Of a stretch of 29,996 bases of DNA, positions 1-7,899 are shown piece by piece (the first letter of the stretch is position 1; each line of letters opens with the position of its first letter). The stretch spans positions 1 through 29,996 of the forward strand of contig SSGN01000144.1 in the NCBI GenBank assembly GCA_008016945.1. Reading direction: 5' to 3'. The notes below the pieces were generated by a model that did not search any database, was not told the DNA's origin, and was given only the letters and a program-made list of their open reading frames with translations. A program made the translations under genes and the position numbers. This DNA comes from Flavobacteriales bacterium (GTDB taxonomy: Bacteria; Bacteroidota; Bacteroidia; Flavobacteriales; PHOS-HE28).

Positions 1-1
1 C

Positions 2-1048
2 GCGTACATGTTCGAGGCGCACAGCTGCGGCGTGCTCAGCGCCATCCACGAGCAGAGCCCCGACATCAACCAAGGCGTGGAGCGCAAGAAGCCCGAGGAA
101 CAGGGGGCCGGTGACCAGGGCCTGATGTTCGGCTATGCCTGCCGCGATACGGACAACTTCATGCCGCTGGCCTTGGAGATCAGCCACATGCTGTTGCGCG
201 AGCTGGCCGTCATCCGCCGCGAGAAGAACAGTAAGATGCCTTACCTGCGCCCTGACGCCAAGAGCCAGGTGACCATCGAATACAACGATGACCACACACC
301 CAAGCGTATCGACGCCATCGTGGTGAGCACCCAGCACGACGACTTCGATAAGGAGGCGAAGATGCTGGCGCGCATCAAAAAGGATGTCATCGAGATCCTC
401 ATTCCCCGGGTGATGAAGCAATTGCCCAAGCGGGTACAGGCCCTCTTCGGCAAGGACATCGCCTACCACATCAACCCCACCGGCAAGTTCGTGATCGGTG
501 GCCCCCATGGCGATACCGGCCTCACCGGTCGCAAGATCATCGTGGACACGTACGGCGGCAAGGGCGCGCACGGCGGTGGTGCCTTCAGCGGGAAGGACCC
601 CAGCAAAGTGGACCGCAGCGCCGCCTACGCCGCACGCCACGCCGCCAAACACCTGGTGGCCGCCGGCGTTTGCGATGAAGTGCTCGTACAGGTGGCATAC
701 GCCATCGGCGTGGCCAAACCCGTGGGCTTCTACGTGAACACCTACGGCACCAGCAAGGTGAAGCTCACCGACGGCCAGATCGCCAAGACCCTCGGCAGCC
801 TGAAGGAATTCGACATGCGCCCGTACTTCATCGAGCAGCGTTTCGCCCTGCGCACCCCCATCTACAGCGAGACCGCGGCCTACGGACACATGGGACGCGA
901 CAGCAAGGTGGTGACCAAGACCTTCAACAACGCCGGAAAGAAGACCACCGTGAAGGTGAAGCTGTTCCCCTGGGAGGAGCTCAACGCCGTGGACGTGGTG
1001 AAGAAGGCGTTCAAGCTGTGTAGGTCGCCGCAAGCGGCTTCGGAGTAG
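2..1048 (+). CDS. metK: S-adenosylmethionine synthase, 5' end cut by window
   Basis: Makes S-adenosylmethionine from ATP and methionine in the cytoplasm. The reading frame is already open at base 2, and the first residues ([19 protein letters not shown]) match the interior of Bacteroidota MetK, so about 75-80 N-terminal residues lie outside the window. Family landmarks are clear: the acidic [10 protein letters not shown] segment, the glycine-rich phosphate-binding stretch [17 protein letters not shown], and the downstream [19 protein letters not shown] loop. Synthases of this family normally end near the FKL motif; here the frame continues for nine more residues (CRSPQAASE) before TAG, as if a 2-nt change beside the old stop extended the protein. 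A perfect palindrome begins 14 nt after the stop. Identity is secure; the meaning of the tail is inference. Confidence 0.96.
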   Translation, partial: AYMFEAHSCGVLSAIHEQSPDINQGVERKKPEEQGAGDQGLMFGYACRDTDNFMPLALEISHMLLRELAVIRREKNSKMPYLRPDAKSQVTIEYNDDHTPKRIDAIVVSTQHDDFDKEAKMLARIKKDVIEILIPRVMKQLPKRVQALFGKDIAYHINPTGKFVIGGPHGDTGLTGRKIIVDTYGGKGAHGGGAFSGKDPSKVDRSAAYAARHAAKHLVAAGVCDEVLVQVAYAIGVAKPVGFYVNTYGTSKVKLTDGQIAKTLGSLKEFDMRPYFIEQRFALRTPIYSETAAYGHMGRDSKVVTKTFNNAGKKTTVKVKLFPWEELNAVDVVKKAFKLCRSPQAASE

Positions 1049-1062
1049 CGAGCAGCAATTTA

Positions 1063-1123
1063 GCGGGTGGCGAGTAGGTGGGTGGCGCGTCGATGACGCG
1101 CCACCCACCTACTCGCCACCCGC
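1063..1123. repeat. Perfect 29-bp-arm palindrome with 3-nt loop
   Basis: Bases 1063-1091 and 1095-1123 are exact reverse complements of each other across all 29 positions, separated by GAT. Each arm contains GGGTGGCG twice. The structure lies between the metK stop and a broken four-helix-bundle gene. No T-run follows either arm, so it is not a standard intrinsic terminator, although it could still stop transcription. Perfect identity of long arms suggests recent origin, a mobile palindromic unit, or strong selection for an RNA hairpin. Confidence 0.95.
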
Positions 1124-1157
1124 GTTCTCCATACGCATCACTCCATACCCCGACAAA

Positions 1158-1544
1158 ATGAAGAGCTTCCAAGACTCCATCGCCTGGTAGAAGGCCATGG
1201 ACCTGAACGTCGCCGTGGACATCGCACTGGAGGGCGACCGCAACTTCAGCTTCAAAGACCAACTGTTCCGTGCGAGCCTCTCCATCTGCAACAACATCGC
1301 CGAAGGTCACGAGATGCCTTCCGTCAGGCACCAAGTGCACCACCTCTGGATCGCCAAGGGATCGTGCAACGAGGTCTGCTCCATGCTCCACCATGCGAAG
1401 CGCCGCAGCTATTTCGCCACCGAGCAGGTCGATCGCATGCTCTCCCTTCAGGACGAAGTGGGCCGCCTTCTGCGCACCTACATCAACAACTCATCCGGCA
1501 AGTGGAGCAAAGTCCCCGGTGGCATGGCCGTCCTGCTCCTGTGA
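1158..1544 (+). pseudogene. Four-helix-bundle (S23-type) protein, interrupted by an amber codon
   Basis: The frame from ATG 1158 begins MKSFQDSIAW, then TAG at 1188-1190, then KAMDLNVAVDIAL and onward to a stop at 1542-1544. Four-helix-bundle proteins of the 23S rRNA intervening-sequence family typically start MKxFxDLxxWQKAMDL, so the TAG replaces the expected Gln codon, consistent with a single C-to-T change (CAG to TAG). Later family features remain: FRASLSICNNIAEGHE (family pattern RRAAxSIxxNIAEG) and the G-S-x-x-E-V region. Full length would be about 128 codons, normal for the family. Translation could restart at ATG 1197, giving 115 residues that lack most of helix 1. The biochemical role of these proteins is poorly known. 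A sequencing error cannot be excluded. Confidence 0.8.
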
Positions 1545-1689
1545 GCCGCGATCACCAGCCCCTTCATCCCCAGTTGAACCTGCCTCCTCCGTCAAGCCCC
1601 CCATCCCAAGGAGACCACTCACCCATCCGGGAGCTACCCCCAAGAAGACTCGCCACTCTCCCCCAAGCGCCGAAGGCCGCCCCAGCCTA

Positions 1690-1853
1690 ATACCATTTGG
1701 ACATCCAATACCATCCGATCTGCTTGCTCTTTTTCCCCATGCCTTCTCCGCGAGACCCGTTCCATAGGCCCCGCTATGCAACGGGCCTCCCGGATCGGCC
1801 TGTGAAAAAAATAGCCGCGCATCTTCGGTCGTTATTGAATGTCCAAATGGTAT
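1690..1853. mobile_element. 164-bp inverted-repeat element, MITE-like
   Basis: Bases 1690-1710 and 1833-1853 form 21-bp inverted repeats with one mismatch (ATACCATTTGGACAT, then C or T, CAATA). Weaker complementarity continues inwards (CCGA, TGC, GCT and T-run blocks), and a central hairpin pairs CCCGTTCCATAG with CTATGCAACGGG allowing one mismatch, so the whole unit folds into a long imperfect stem. Both ends are bounded by TA, which resembles the TA target duplication of IS630/Tc1-type elements; that assignment is inference. No convincing gene lies in the 404-bp gap between the broken four-helix gene and rplU; bases 1545-1689 show nothing recognisable. Confidence 0.6.
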
Positions 1854-1895
1854 AACTCCCCCTCCCCCAGCATTTTCCATCTTTTCAACCCCAGT

Positions 1896-1925
1896 TTGTC
1901 AGTTCCACCCGATCCATTACCTTTG
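1896..1925 (+). promoter_or_regulatory. Bacteroidota-type promoter of rplU-rpmA
   Basis: TTG at 1896-1898 and TACCTTTG at 1918-1925 match the -33 (TTG) and -7 (TAnnTTTG) elements of Bacteroidota housekeeping promoters, with a 19-nt spacer. The predicted transcription start is roughly 1930, leaving a leader of about 20 nt before ATG 1949. This is the only promoter in the window where both elements are clear. Confidence 0.75.
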
Positions 1926-1948
1926 CAGCCCATTTTCCGAGGAAGACC

Positions 1949-2461
1949 ATGTACGCCATCGTAGATATCGCCGGCCAGCAGTTCAAAGTGAGCAAGGGCC
2001 AGAAGCTGAAAGTCCACCGCCTCGAAGCCGAGGAGGGCAAGCACGTTGAACTGGACAATGTCCTGCTCGTGAGCGATGGCAAGACCGTGAACGTGGGCAC
2101 CCCCAAGGTGGATGGTTTCCGCATCAGCGCCAAGGTGTTGAGCCATGGCAAGGGTGACAAGGAGCTCGTCTTCAAGAAGAAGCGCCGCAAGGGCTACCAG
2201 AAGATGAACGGCCACCGCCAGTACCTCACCGAGCTGTGGATCGAGGCCATCCTGGGTAAAGGCGAGAAGTTCGACGCCAGCAAGAGCACCGCACCGGCCC
2301 CGAAAGCCGTGAAGGTCGCCGAGCCGAAAGCCAAGAAAGTGGCCGCCAAGAAGGACGCCGCCCCCGCCAAAGCCGCCAAGAAGGCCGCGCCAGCGAAGAA
2401 AGCAGCGCCGAAGAAGGCCGCCGCCAAGAAGGCCGCGCCGAAAAAAGACGACAAGAAGTAA
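1949..2461 (+). CDS. rplU: 50S ribosomal protein L21 with Lys/Ala-rich tail
   Basis: Structural protein of the large ribosomal subunit. The first ~105 residues are a normal L21 (MYAIVDIAGQQFKVSKGQKL at the start; KRRKGYQKMNGHRQYLT near the end of the core). The protein then continues for about 65 residues of low-complexity Lys/Ala/Pro sequence (AAKKAAPAKKAAPKK style), giving 170 residues against about 103 for the usual protein. Such histone-H1-like tails are seen on L21 in some Bacteroidota. The start is fixed by family alignment and by the promoter 24 nt upstream. rpmA follows after 54 nt, the standard L21-L27 operon; the gap holds a small hairpin (2481-2494, CCGGG-ATAG-CCCGG). Confidence 0.96.
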   Translation: MYAIVDIAGQQFKVSKGQKLKVHRLEAEEGKHVELDNVLLVSDGKTVNVGTPKVDGFRISAKVLSHGKGDKELVFKKKRRKGYQKMNGHRQYLTELWIEAILGKGEKFDASKSTAPAPKAVKVAEPKAKKVAAKKDAAPAKAAKKAAPAKKAAPKKAAAKKAAPKKDDKK

Positions 2462-2515
2462 TCCAGACCTCAACGCATCACCGGGATAGCCCGGAATGAC
2501 AAGACCCCATAAGCC

Positions 2516-2782
2516 ATGGCACACAAGAAAGGTGAAGGCAGTACCCAGAACGGTCGCGAGTCGCACTCGAAACGGCTCGGCATCAAATTGTTCGGTGGTC
2601 AGACCGCCATCGCAGGCAACATCATCGTGCGTCAGCGTGGCACCAAGCACCACCCCGGCAAGAACGTGGGCATCGGTGTGGACCACACCCTGTTCGCCAC
2701 CGCCGACGGCATCGTCACCTTCCAGAAGAAGCGTGGCGACCGTAGCGTGGTGAGCGTGCTCCCCGCCGAGTCGAAGAACTAA
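2516..2782 (+). CDS. rpmA: 50S ribosomal protein L27
   Basis: Large-subunit ribosomal protein whose N-terminus reaches the peptidyl transferase centre. The 88-residue product has the expected length and sequence: [22 protein letters not shown], then [26 protein letters not shown]. The N-terminus starts directly with AHKKG, so it has no cleavable leader of the Firmicutes type. It is cotranscribed with rplU and followed 18 nt later by an intrinsic terminator. Confidence 0.98.
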   Translation: MAHKKGEGSTQNGRESHSKRLGIKLFGGQTAIAGNIIVRQRGTKHHPGKNVGIGVDHTLFATADGIVTFQKKRGDRSVVSVLPAESKN

Positions 2783-2800
2783 GCCGGTTCAGCCAAGTTG

Positions 2801-2837
2801 AAAGGCCTTCTCGACACGTCGAGGAGGCCTTTTCTTT
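2801..2837 (+). terminator. Intrinsic terminator after rpmA
   Basis: AAAGGCCTTCTCGA (2801-2814) pairs with TCGAGGAGGCCTTT (2819-2832) through 13 Watson-Crick pairs and one G:U, around the loop CACG. T-rich sequence (TTTTCTTT) follows. It closes the rplU-rpmA operon ahead of serS. Confidence 0.88.
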
Positions 2838-2922
2838 GGTCGATAGCCCTCTGTACCCTTCTTACGCCGACGCCTTGGCGAAGGCCTCTACCTTTACCTA
2901 CCCATAGACACCCATCCCGGAT

Positions 2923-4197
2923 ATGTTGGAGTTGATTTTCCTGCGCGAGCATCGTGAAGAGGCCGAACAACGCCTCACCAAACGGAACCTCGATGCCAAA
3001 GCCCTGCTCGATACCGCCCGTGAACTGGATGACCTGCGCCGCAACACCCAGACCGAATTGGACAGCCGCTTAGCGGAGATGAACGGCTTGAGCCGCACCA
3101 TCGGCGAGCTGATGAAGAGCGGCAACAAAGCAGATGCGGAGGCCGCGCGCGCACGCACCACCGAGCTGAAAGCAACCACCGCGGCGCTGAAGGAGAAGCT
3201 GGACGCCGCCGAGAAGGCCCTGCACGATCACCTCTGCACCATTCCCAATGCGCCCAGCGCCAAGGTGCCCACCGGCCGCACACCCGAAGAGAACACCGTG
3301 GTGATGGAAGAGGGCGCCGTACCCGCGTTGCATGCCGGGGCCAAACCCCACTGGGAGCTGGCCGAGGAGTACGGCCTCTTCAGCCTCGACCTCGGCGTGA
3401 AACTCACCGGTGCCGGGTTCCCCGTGTACACCGGCCCGGGTGCCAAGCTGCAACGTGCGTTGATCACCTTCTTCCTCGACAAGGCCACCGAGGCCGGCTA
3501 CCGCGAGATCATACCCCCCCTGATGGTGAACGCCGACAGCGCCTTCGCCACCGGCCAGCTCCCCGACAAGGAAGGCCAGATGTACCACGCCACCGCGGAT
3601 GGCCTGTACCTGATCCCCACCGCGGAAGTGCCCATCACCAACCTGTACCGCGACATGATCCTCGATGCCGCCGAATTGCCGATCCGCATGGTGGGCTACA
3701 CCCCCTGCTTCCGGCGTGAGGCGGGAAGCTACGGCGCCCATGTCCGTGGATTGAACCGGGTACACCAGTTCGACAAGGTGGAGATCGTGCGCATCGAGAA
3801 ACCCGAGAACAGCTACGCGGTGCTGGAGGAGATGGTGGAGCATGTGAAGGGCCTGCTGCGCGCCTTGGAACTGCCCTTCCGGCAACTGCTGCTGTGCGGC
3901 GGCGATATGGGCTTCGCCAGCGCGATGACCTACGACATGGAAGTGTACAGTGCGGCGCAACAACGCTGGCTGGAGGTGAGCTCGATCAGCAACTTCGAGA
4001 CCTACCAGAGCAATCGGTTGAAACTGCGGTACCGCGGCGAGGACAAGAAGCCCAAGCTCGCCCATACCCTCAACGGCAGCGCCATCGCCCTCGCCCGGAT
4101 CGTGGCGGCCCTCTTGGAGAACAACCAAACGCCCGACGGCATTCGGATACCCGATGCCTTGCGACCCTATACGGGCTTCGACATGATCCGGAAGTAG
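2923..4197 (+). CDS. serS: Seryl-tRNA synthetase
   Basis: Class II aminoacyl-tRNA synthetase that charges tRNA-Ser (and tRNA-Sec where present). The 424 residues are of normal length. Residues ~1-105 form the charged, heptad-rich antiparallel coiled-coil arm. The catalytic domain has motif 2 at ~262-287 (CFRREAGSYG, then VRGLNRVHQFDKVE) and motif 3 at ~382-400 (TLNGSAIALARIVAALLEN). The start ATG 2923 gives MLELIFLREH, matching the family N-terminus (MLxxxxIREN). An imperfect -7-like element, TACCTTTA, lies at 2889-2896, but no -33 element is seen. It heads a run of plus-strand genes with minimal or overlapping junctions. Confidence 0.97.
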   Translation: MLELIFLREHREEAEQRLTKRNLDAKALLDTARELDDLRRNTQTELDSRLAEMNGLSRTIGELMKSGNKADAEAARARTTELKATTAALKEKLDAAEKALHDHLCTIPNAPSAKVPTGRTPEENTVVMEEGAVPALHAGAKPHWELAEEYGLFSLDLGVKLTGAGFPVYTGPGAKLQRALITFFLDKATEAGYREIIPPLMVNADSAFATGQLPDKEGQMYHATADGLYLIPTAEVPITNLYRDMILDAAELPIRMVGYTPCFRREAGSYGAHVRGLNRVHQFDKVEIVRIEKPENSYAVLEEMVEHVKGLLRALELPFRQLLLCGGDMGFASAMTYDMEVYSAAQQRWLEVSSISNFETYQSNRLKLRYRGEDKKPKLAHTLNGSAIALARIVAALLENNQTPDGIRIPDALRPYTGFDMIRK

Positions 4198-4209
4198 CCG
4201 GGATGCATC

Positions 4210-4884
4210 ATGGCAGCGAAGCGGACCAAGGCGACGGCACGGGCCGGTGAGGGCTCGGGGATGACCTTGCGTTCTGCTGTCGCGACGAGCGGCCTCCTGC
4301 GATCCTTCGGCTGCGGCACAACACACCGTGGCATGCTGTTGGCAGGGTTGTTGACGGTCATCGGGAACGCCCTGCTCGTTTCCTGCCGACGTGCCGCCGA
4401 TCCACGCCAACTTGCAACCGTGGACAGCCTGATCACGACCATGGAAGCCGCTCGACTCACGCTCCATGAGCTGGACACCCAGCACTACGCCACAGCGGAT
4501 TCCATCCTGCAAGGCACGCGCGCCCGGTTCCTCCAGCGTTTTGATGATACGCTGGACAAGAACACCGCGACCGTACTGGGCAACCAGTTCATCGCGCTGC
4601 GTGAAACGGGCCAACGCGCCACGGACCACCGCATGGTGGTACAAGCCGTGCACGAAGCGGGGGCACGGCTGGCACGGCTACGGAACGATGTCAGCTCGGG
4701 TGCCCTGTCCGCGGAAGATGCCGCCACGGCGATCGCGAGCGAAACGGCGGCCTCGGAAACGGTCGAACAGGGGGTGTTGCAGGTGATCACGAACCACCAG
4801 GCCACACAGCGTGCACTGGAACAACAAGCCATGGTGGACAGCCTCCTCGCCGATACGCTCACCCCACACCATCCGCACCGATGA
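4210..4884 (+). CDS. Putative lipoprotein of unknown function
   Basis: No family recognised. The stretch MLLAGLLTVIGNALLVSC (residues 42-59 from ATG 4210) looks like a lipoprotein signal with lipobox LVSC, so the mature protein probably begins at Cys59 and sits in the cell envelope. The rest is Ala/Arg/Glu-rich, predicted helical and without enzyme motifs. The start is uncertain: ATG 4210 lies 12 nt after serS, but ATG 4261 or ATG 4333 would place the signal closer to the N-terminus. The stop codon overlaps the next ATG (ATGA at 4881-4884), so the downstream TPR gene is probably translationally coupled and the two proteins may work together in the envelope. Confidence 0.75.
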   Translation: MAAKRTKATARAGEGSGMTLRSAVATSGLLRSFGCGTTHRGMLLAGLLTVIGNALLVSCRRAADPRQLATVDSLITTMEAARLTLHELDTQHYATADSILQGTRARFLQRFDDTLDKNTATVLGNQFIALRETGQRATDHRMVVQAVHEAGARLARLRNDVSSGALSAEDAATAIASETAASETVEQGVLQVITNHQATQRALEQQAMVDSLLADTLTPHHPHR

Positions 4885-6740
4885 ACACCCGGCTCCTGAT
4901 CCTGCTGCTGCTGCTGGTGACCGCCCCGGCCCTGCTGCGCGCTCAGCCGGGCACCGATGAACAGCTCGCCGCCCAATACTTCCAACAGGGCGACCATGCG
5001 AAGGCCGTGCTGTACTACGAGAAGCTGTATCGCAAGCAGCCCAGTGCGTACTACTACGAGCAACTGCTGAAAAGCTACTTAGCGCTGAACGACCTGGAGG
5101 CCGCGGAGAAACTGGTGAAGGACCAGCTGCGCCGCTCGAACAATGATCCCCGGCACATGATCGAGCTCGGGGGGATCCATAAAGCCGCCGGTGCCCTGGA
5201 CAAGGCCAACAAGGAATACGACCGGGCATTGAAACAGATGGGAACGGACCAGAGCAGCATCCGCGCGGTGGCCAACGCCTTCCAGCAGGCGAATGAACTG
5301 GATCGTGCCCTGGAGGCCTACGAGCGAGGATCGAGGTCGTTGCCCCAGGGGCAGTCGTTCGCCTACGAAATGGCCGGCCTATACGGTGCCAAGGGCGATA
5401 CACCGAAGATGGTGAGCGCCTACATGGACCTGCTCGCCGTGAACGAGGGCTACATCCAAGCGGTGCAGAACGCCCTGTCTCGGTCCATCGACTTCAGCGT
5501 GGCCGACAACCGGTCCGAGGTGTTGCGTACCGAGCTGTTGCGTCGGATCCAGAAGGATCCACAACGCGCCATCTTCCCGGACCTGCTGATCTGGATGTAC
5601 ATCCAGCAGAAGGACATGAACTCCGCACTCGTCCAGAGCAAAGCCATGGACAAGCGCTTCGATGAAGGTGGCGCACGCCTGATGGACCTGGCCCAGATAG
5701 CCCTGGCCAACGGCGATCATGGCACCGCATACAAGTGCTACGACCATGTACTGAGCCTGGCCCGCAACGATGCCAACTACGTACAGGCACGGATCGGCGC
5801 GGTGAAGACCCGGTACGACCAGCTGACCAACCAGCCCGAGCCCGCCACCGCCGACCTGATCGACCTGGACCAACGCGCGGCCAACACCATCGGTGAACTC
5901 GGCCTGGGCAAACAGACCATCGACCTGCTCCGCGACCGTGCGCACCTGAAAGCCTACTACCTCAACGACCATGAAGGGGCAACGGCCCTGCTGAATGAAG
6001 GCATCAACCTGCCCACCATCGACCCCAAGACCAGGGCCCAGCTGAAGCTCGACCTCGGCGATGTGCATGTACTGACCGGCAATATCTGGGAAGCCTCGCT
6101 GCTGTACTCGCAGGTGGACCTCGATCACAAGCACGACATGCTGGGCCACGAGGCGCGATTGCGCAACGCGAAAGTGTCGTTCTATGCCGGTGATTTCCTC
6201 TGGGCACAGGCCCAACTGCAAGTGTTGAAGGCGAGCACCAGCAAGTTGATCGCCAACGATGCCATGGAACTCTCGTTGCGCATCACCGACAACCTCGGGC
6301 TGGACAGCAACAGCGTACCCCTCTCGTACTTCGCCCGCGCCGAACTGCTGCGCTACCAGCACCGCTACGACGAATCACTGGCCGTGCTCGACTCCCTCGC
6401 AGAAGCCTACCCGGGCCACTCCCTGGGCGATGACATCCTCTACGAACGGTACCGTATCGCCTACGCCCGGCATCGCTACACCGAGGCCGCCGCGCATCTG
6501 GAGAAGCTGCTGGAACTGTTCCCACTGGACATCCTCGTGGACAACGCCCTGCTCGACCTGGGGAAACTCTACGAAGACCGCTTGAAGGACCCCGAGAAGG
6601 CGAAGGGCTACTACCAACGGCTGCTCTTCGAACAAACGGGCAGCATCTTCGTTCCCGAAGCGCGCGAACGCTTCCGCAAGCTCCGCGGCGACAACCTCGA
6701 AGGACCGCCAGAACCAACGGCCCCCACGCAGCACCCATGA
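4881..6740 (+). CDS. Exported tetratricopeptide-repeat protein
   Basis: A 619-residue protein with a clear signal peptide (MNTRLLILLLLLVTAPALLRAQ) followed by many helix-turn-helix TPR-like units, for example AAQYFQQGDHAKAVLYYEKLYRKQP near the N-terminus and YAYARHRYTEAA-type units with LEKLLELFP near the C-terminus. TPR arrays act as protein-protein scaffolds; export suggests a periplasmic or outer-membrane-associated scaffold. It overlaps its neighbours at both ends by 4 nt (ATGA at 4881 and at 6737), which implies coupled translation with the preceding lipoprotein and the following DUF4286 gene. No catalytic motif is visible. The exact role is unknown. Confidence 0.88.
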   Translation: MNTRLLILLLLLVTAPALLRAQPGTDEQLAAQYFQQGDHAKAVLYYEKLYRKQPSAYYYEQLLKSYLALNDLEAAEKLVKDQLRRSNNDPRHMIELGGIHKAAGALDKANKEYDRALKQMGTDQSSIRAVANAFQQANELDRALEAYERGSRSLPQGQSFAYEMAGLYGAKGDTPKMVSAYMDLLAVNEGYIQAVQNALSRSIDFSVADNRSEVLRTELLRRIQKDPQRAIFPDLLIWMYIQQKDMNSALVQSKAMDKRFDEGGARLMDLAQIALANGDHGTAYKCYDHVLSLARNDANYVQARIGAVKTRYDQLTNQPEPATADLIDLDQRAANTIGELGLGKQTIDLLRDRAHLKAYYLNDHEGATALLNEGINLPTIDPKTRAQLKLDLGDVHVLTGNIWEASLLYSQVDLDHKHDMLGHEARLRNAKVSFYAGDFLWAQAQLQVLKASTSKLIANDAMELSLRITDNLGLDSNSVPLSYFARAELLRYQHRYDESLAVLDSLAEAYPGHSLGDDILYERYRIAYARHRYTEAAAHLEKLLELFPLDILVDNALLDLGKLYEDRLKDPEKAKGYYQRLLFEQTGSIFVPEARERFRKLRGDNLEGPPEPTAPTQHP

Positions 6741-7045
6741 TCATCTACAACGTCACCCTTAATGTGGATACCGATGTGCATCTGGCATGGCTCCACTGGA
6801 TGAAGGTGACGCACATCCCCGATGTGATGGCCACTGGCCTCTTCCTGGACAGCCGCATCTTCCGGGTGCTGGCCGATGACGAAGGAGGCATCACCTATGC
6901 GGTGCAATACACCTGCGCGGACATGGCCACCTACGAACGCTACCGCGACGAACATGCACCACGGCTACAAGCCGAGTCGCAGAAGCACTTTGGTGGCAAG
7001 TTCGCCGCGTTCCGAACATTGTTGGAATTGGTCCATACCAGTTGA
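6737..7045 (+). CDS. DUF4286 family protein
   Basis: A 102-residue cytoplasmic protein starting MIIYNVTLNVDTDVHLAWLHWM and containing HIPDVMATGLFLDSRIFRVL and ITYAVQYTCADMATYERY. These segments match the DUF4286 family, found widely in Bacteroidota, often beside rsmA as here. It resembles a small ferredoxin-like or dimeric alpha-beta-barrel fold (my inference). Function unknown. It starts within the stop of the TPR gene and its own TGA overlaps the rsmA ATG by one base. Confidence 0.88.
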   Translation: MIIYNVTLNVDTDVHLAWLHWMKVTHIPDVMATGLFLDSRIFRVLADDEGGITYAVQYTCADMATYERYRDEHAPRLQAESQKHFGGKFAAFRTLLELVHTS

Positions 7046-7815
7046 TGCACGTCCGCGCGAAAAAGCACCTGGGCCAGCACTTCCTCAAGGAGGATGACAT
7101 CGCACGGCGCATCGCCGAGAGCCTGACGGGACACGGTGGCTACCGCCATGTGATCGAAGTGGGGCCCGGCACCGGCGCCCTGACCAAGCACCTCGTACAC
7201 CGGCCCGACACCAAGCTCGTGTGTTACGAAGTGGACCGCGAATCCGTGGAATTCCTGGAGCACACCTACCCCGAGGTGGAGGTGCGCGAAAGTGATTTCC
7301 TGCGCATGGATCCGGACTCCGTGACCACCAGCCCCATCGCCGTGATCGGCAACTTCCCGTACAACATCAGCACGCAGATCGTGTTCAAGATCCTCGAACA
7401 CCGCGATCGTTTCCCCGAGATGGTGGGCATGTTCCAGAAGGAAGTGGCCGACCGGATCTGCACCGGACCCGGAAGCCGCACCTACGGGATCACCAGCGTG
7501 CTGGCCCAGGTGTGGTACGACATGGAGATGCTCTTCGTTGTGGAACGCGAGGCCTTCATTCCACCGCCCGAGGTGCGCAGCGCCGTGATGCGCATGAAAC
7601 GTAACGAGGTCAAGGCCATGCCCTGCGACGAGGCCCTCTTCGTGCGGGTGGTGAAGGCCGCCTTCAACCAACGGCGCAAGACGTTGAGCAATGCACTGAA
7701 GGGCTTCCCGGCCCTGCCCGCAGGGGTGCCCCAGGCCTTCGCCGGAAAACGCGCGGAACAGCTGTCCGTTCAAGACTTCATCGCCCTGACGTTGGCATGT
7801 GAGGCACCTCGGTGA
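7045..7815 (+). CDS. rsmA: 16S rRNA dimethyladenosine transferase
   Basis: Dimethylates the two adjacent adenosines in the 3'-terminal hairpin of 16S rRNA (A1518/A1519 in E. coli) during small-subunit assembly, using S-adenosylmethionine. The 256-residue protein has the family start HVRAKKHLGQHFL, the SAM-binding motif I VIEVGPGTGALTKHL (residues ~36-50) and catalytic motif IV NFPYN (103-107). The C-terminal helical domain contains FNQRRKTLSNALKGF, also diagnostic. ATG 7045 overlaps the upstream TGA; an in-frame TTG at 7042 is a less likely start. The role of metK upstream in supplying SAM is metabolic only, not operonic. Confidence 0.97.
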   Translation: MHVRAKKHLGQHFLKEDDIARRIAESLTGHGGYRHVIEVGPGTGALTKHLVHRPDTKLVCYEVDRESVEFLEHTYPEVEVRESDFLRMDPDSVTTSPIAVIGNFPYNISTQIVFKILEHRDRFPEMVGMFQKEVADRICTGPGSRTYGITSVLAQVWYDMEMLFVVEREAFIPPPEVRSAVMRMKRNEVKAMPCDEALFVRVVKAAFNQRRKTLSNALKGFPALPAGVPQAFAGKRAEQLSVQDFIALTLACEAPR

Positions 7816-7841
7816 CCTGGCCAAGCCCCCGCGCATCTTCG

Positions 7842-7849
7842 TAGCTTCG
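7842..7849 (+). promoter_or_regulatory. Possible -7 promoter element before mgtE
   Basis: TAGCTTCG at 7842-7849 resembles the Bacteroidota -7 consensus (TAnnTTTG) with C for the third T. A second similar octamer, CATCTTCG, lies at 7834-7841. No TTG is found at the proper distance upstream, so this is tentative. The mgtE start is 50 nt downstream. Confidence 0.35.
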
Positions 7850-7899
7850 CGACCGCCTTCGGAAGCGGCCATTCCGCTTCACACAAGCCCGGTAGCGCC

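Noticed and set aside
2889..2896. TACCTTTA as serS promoter
   Set aside because: The last base differs from TAnnTTTG, and the nearest TTG (2875-2877) is only 11 nt away, too close for a -33 element.
3070..4653. 527-codon open frame on the minus strand opposite serS
   Set aside because: It is antisense to a clearly identified gene, shows no family likeness and is rich in His/Gly/Val, a known by-product of GC-rich codon use.
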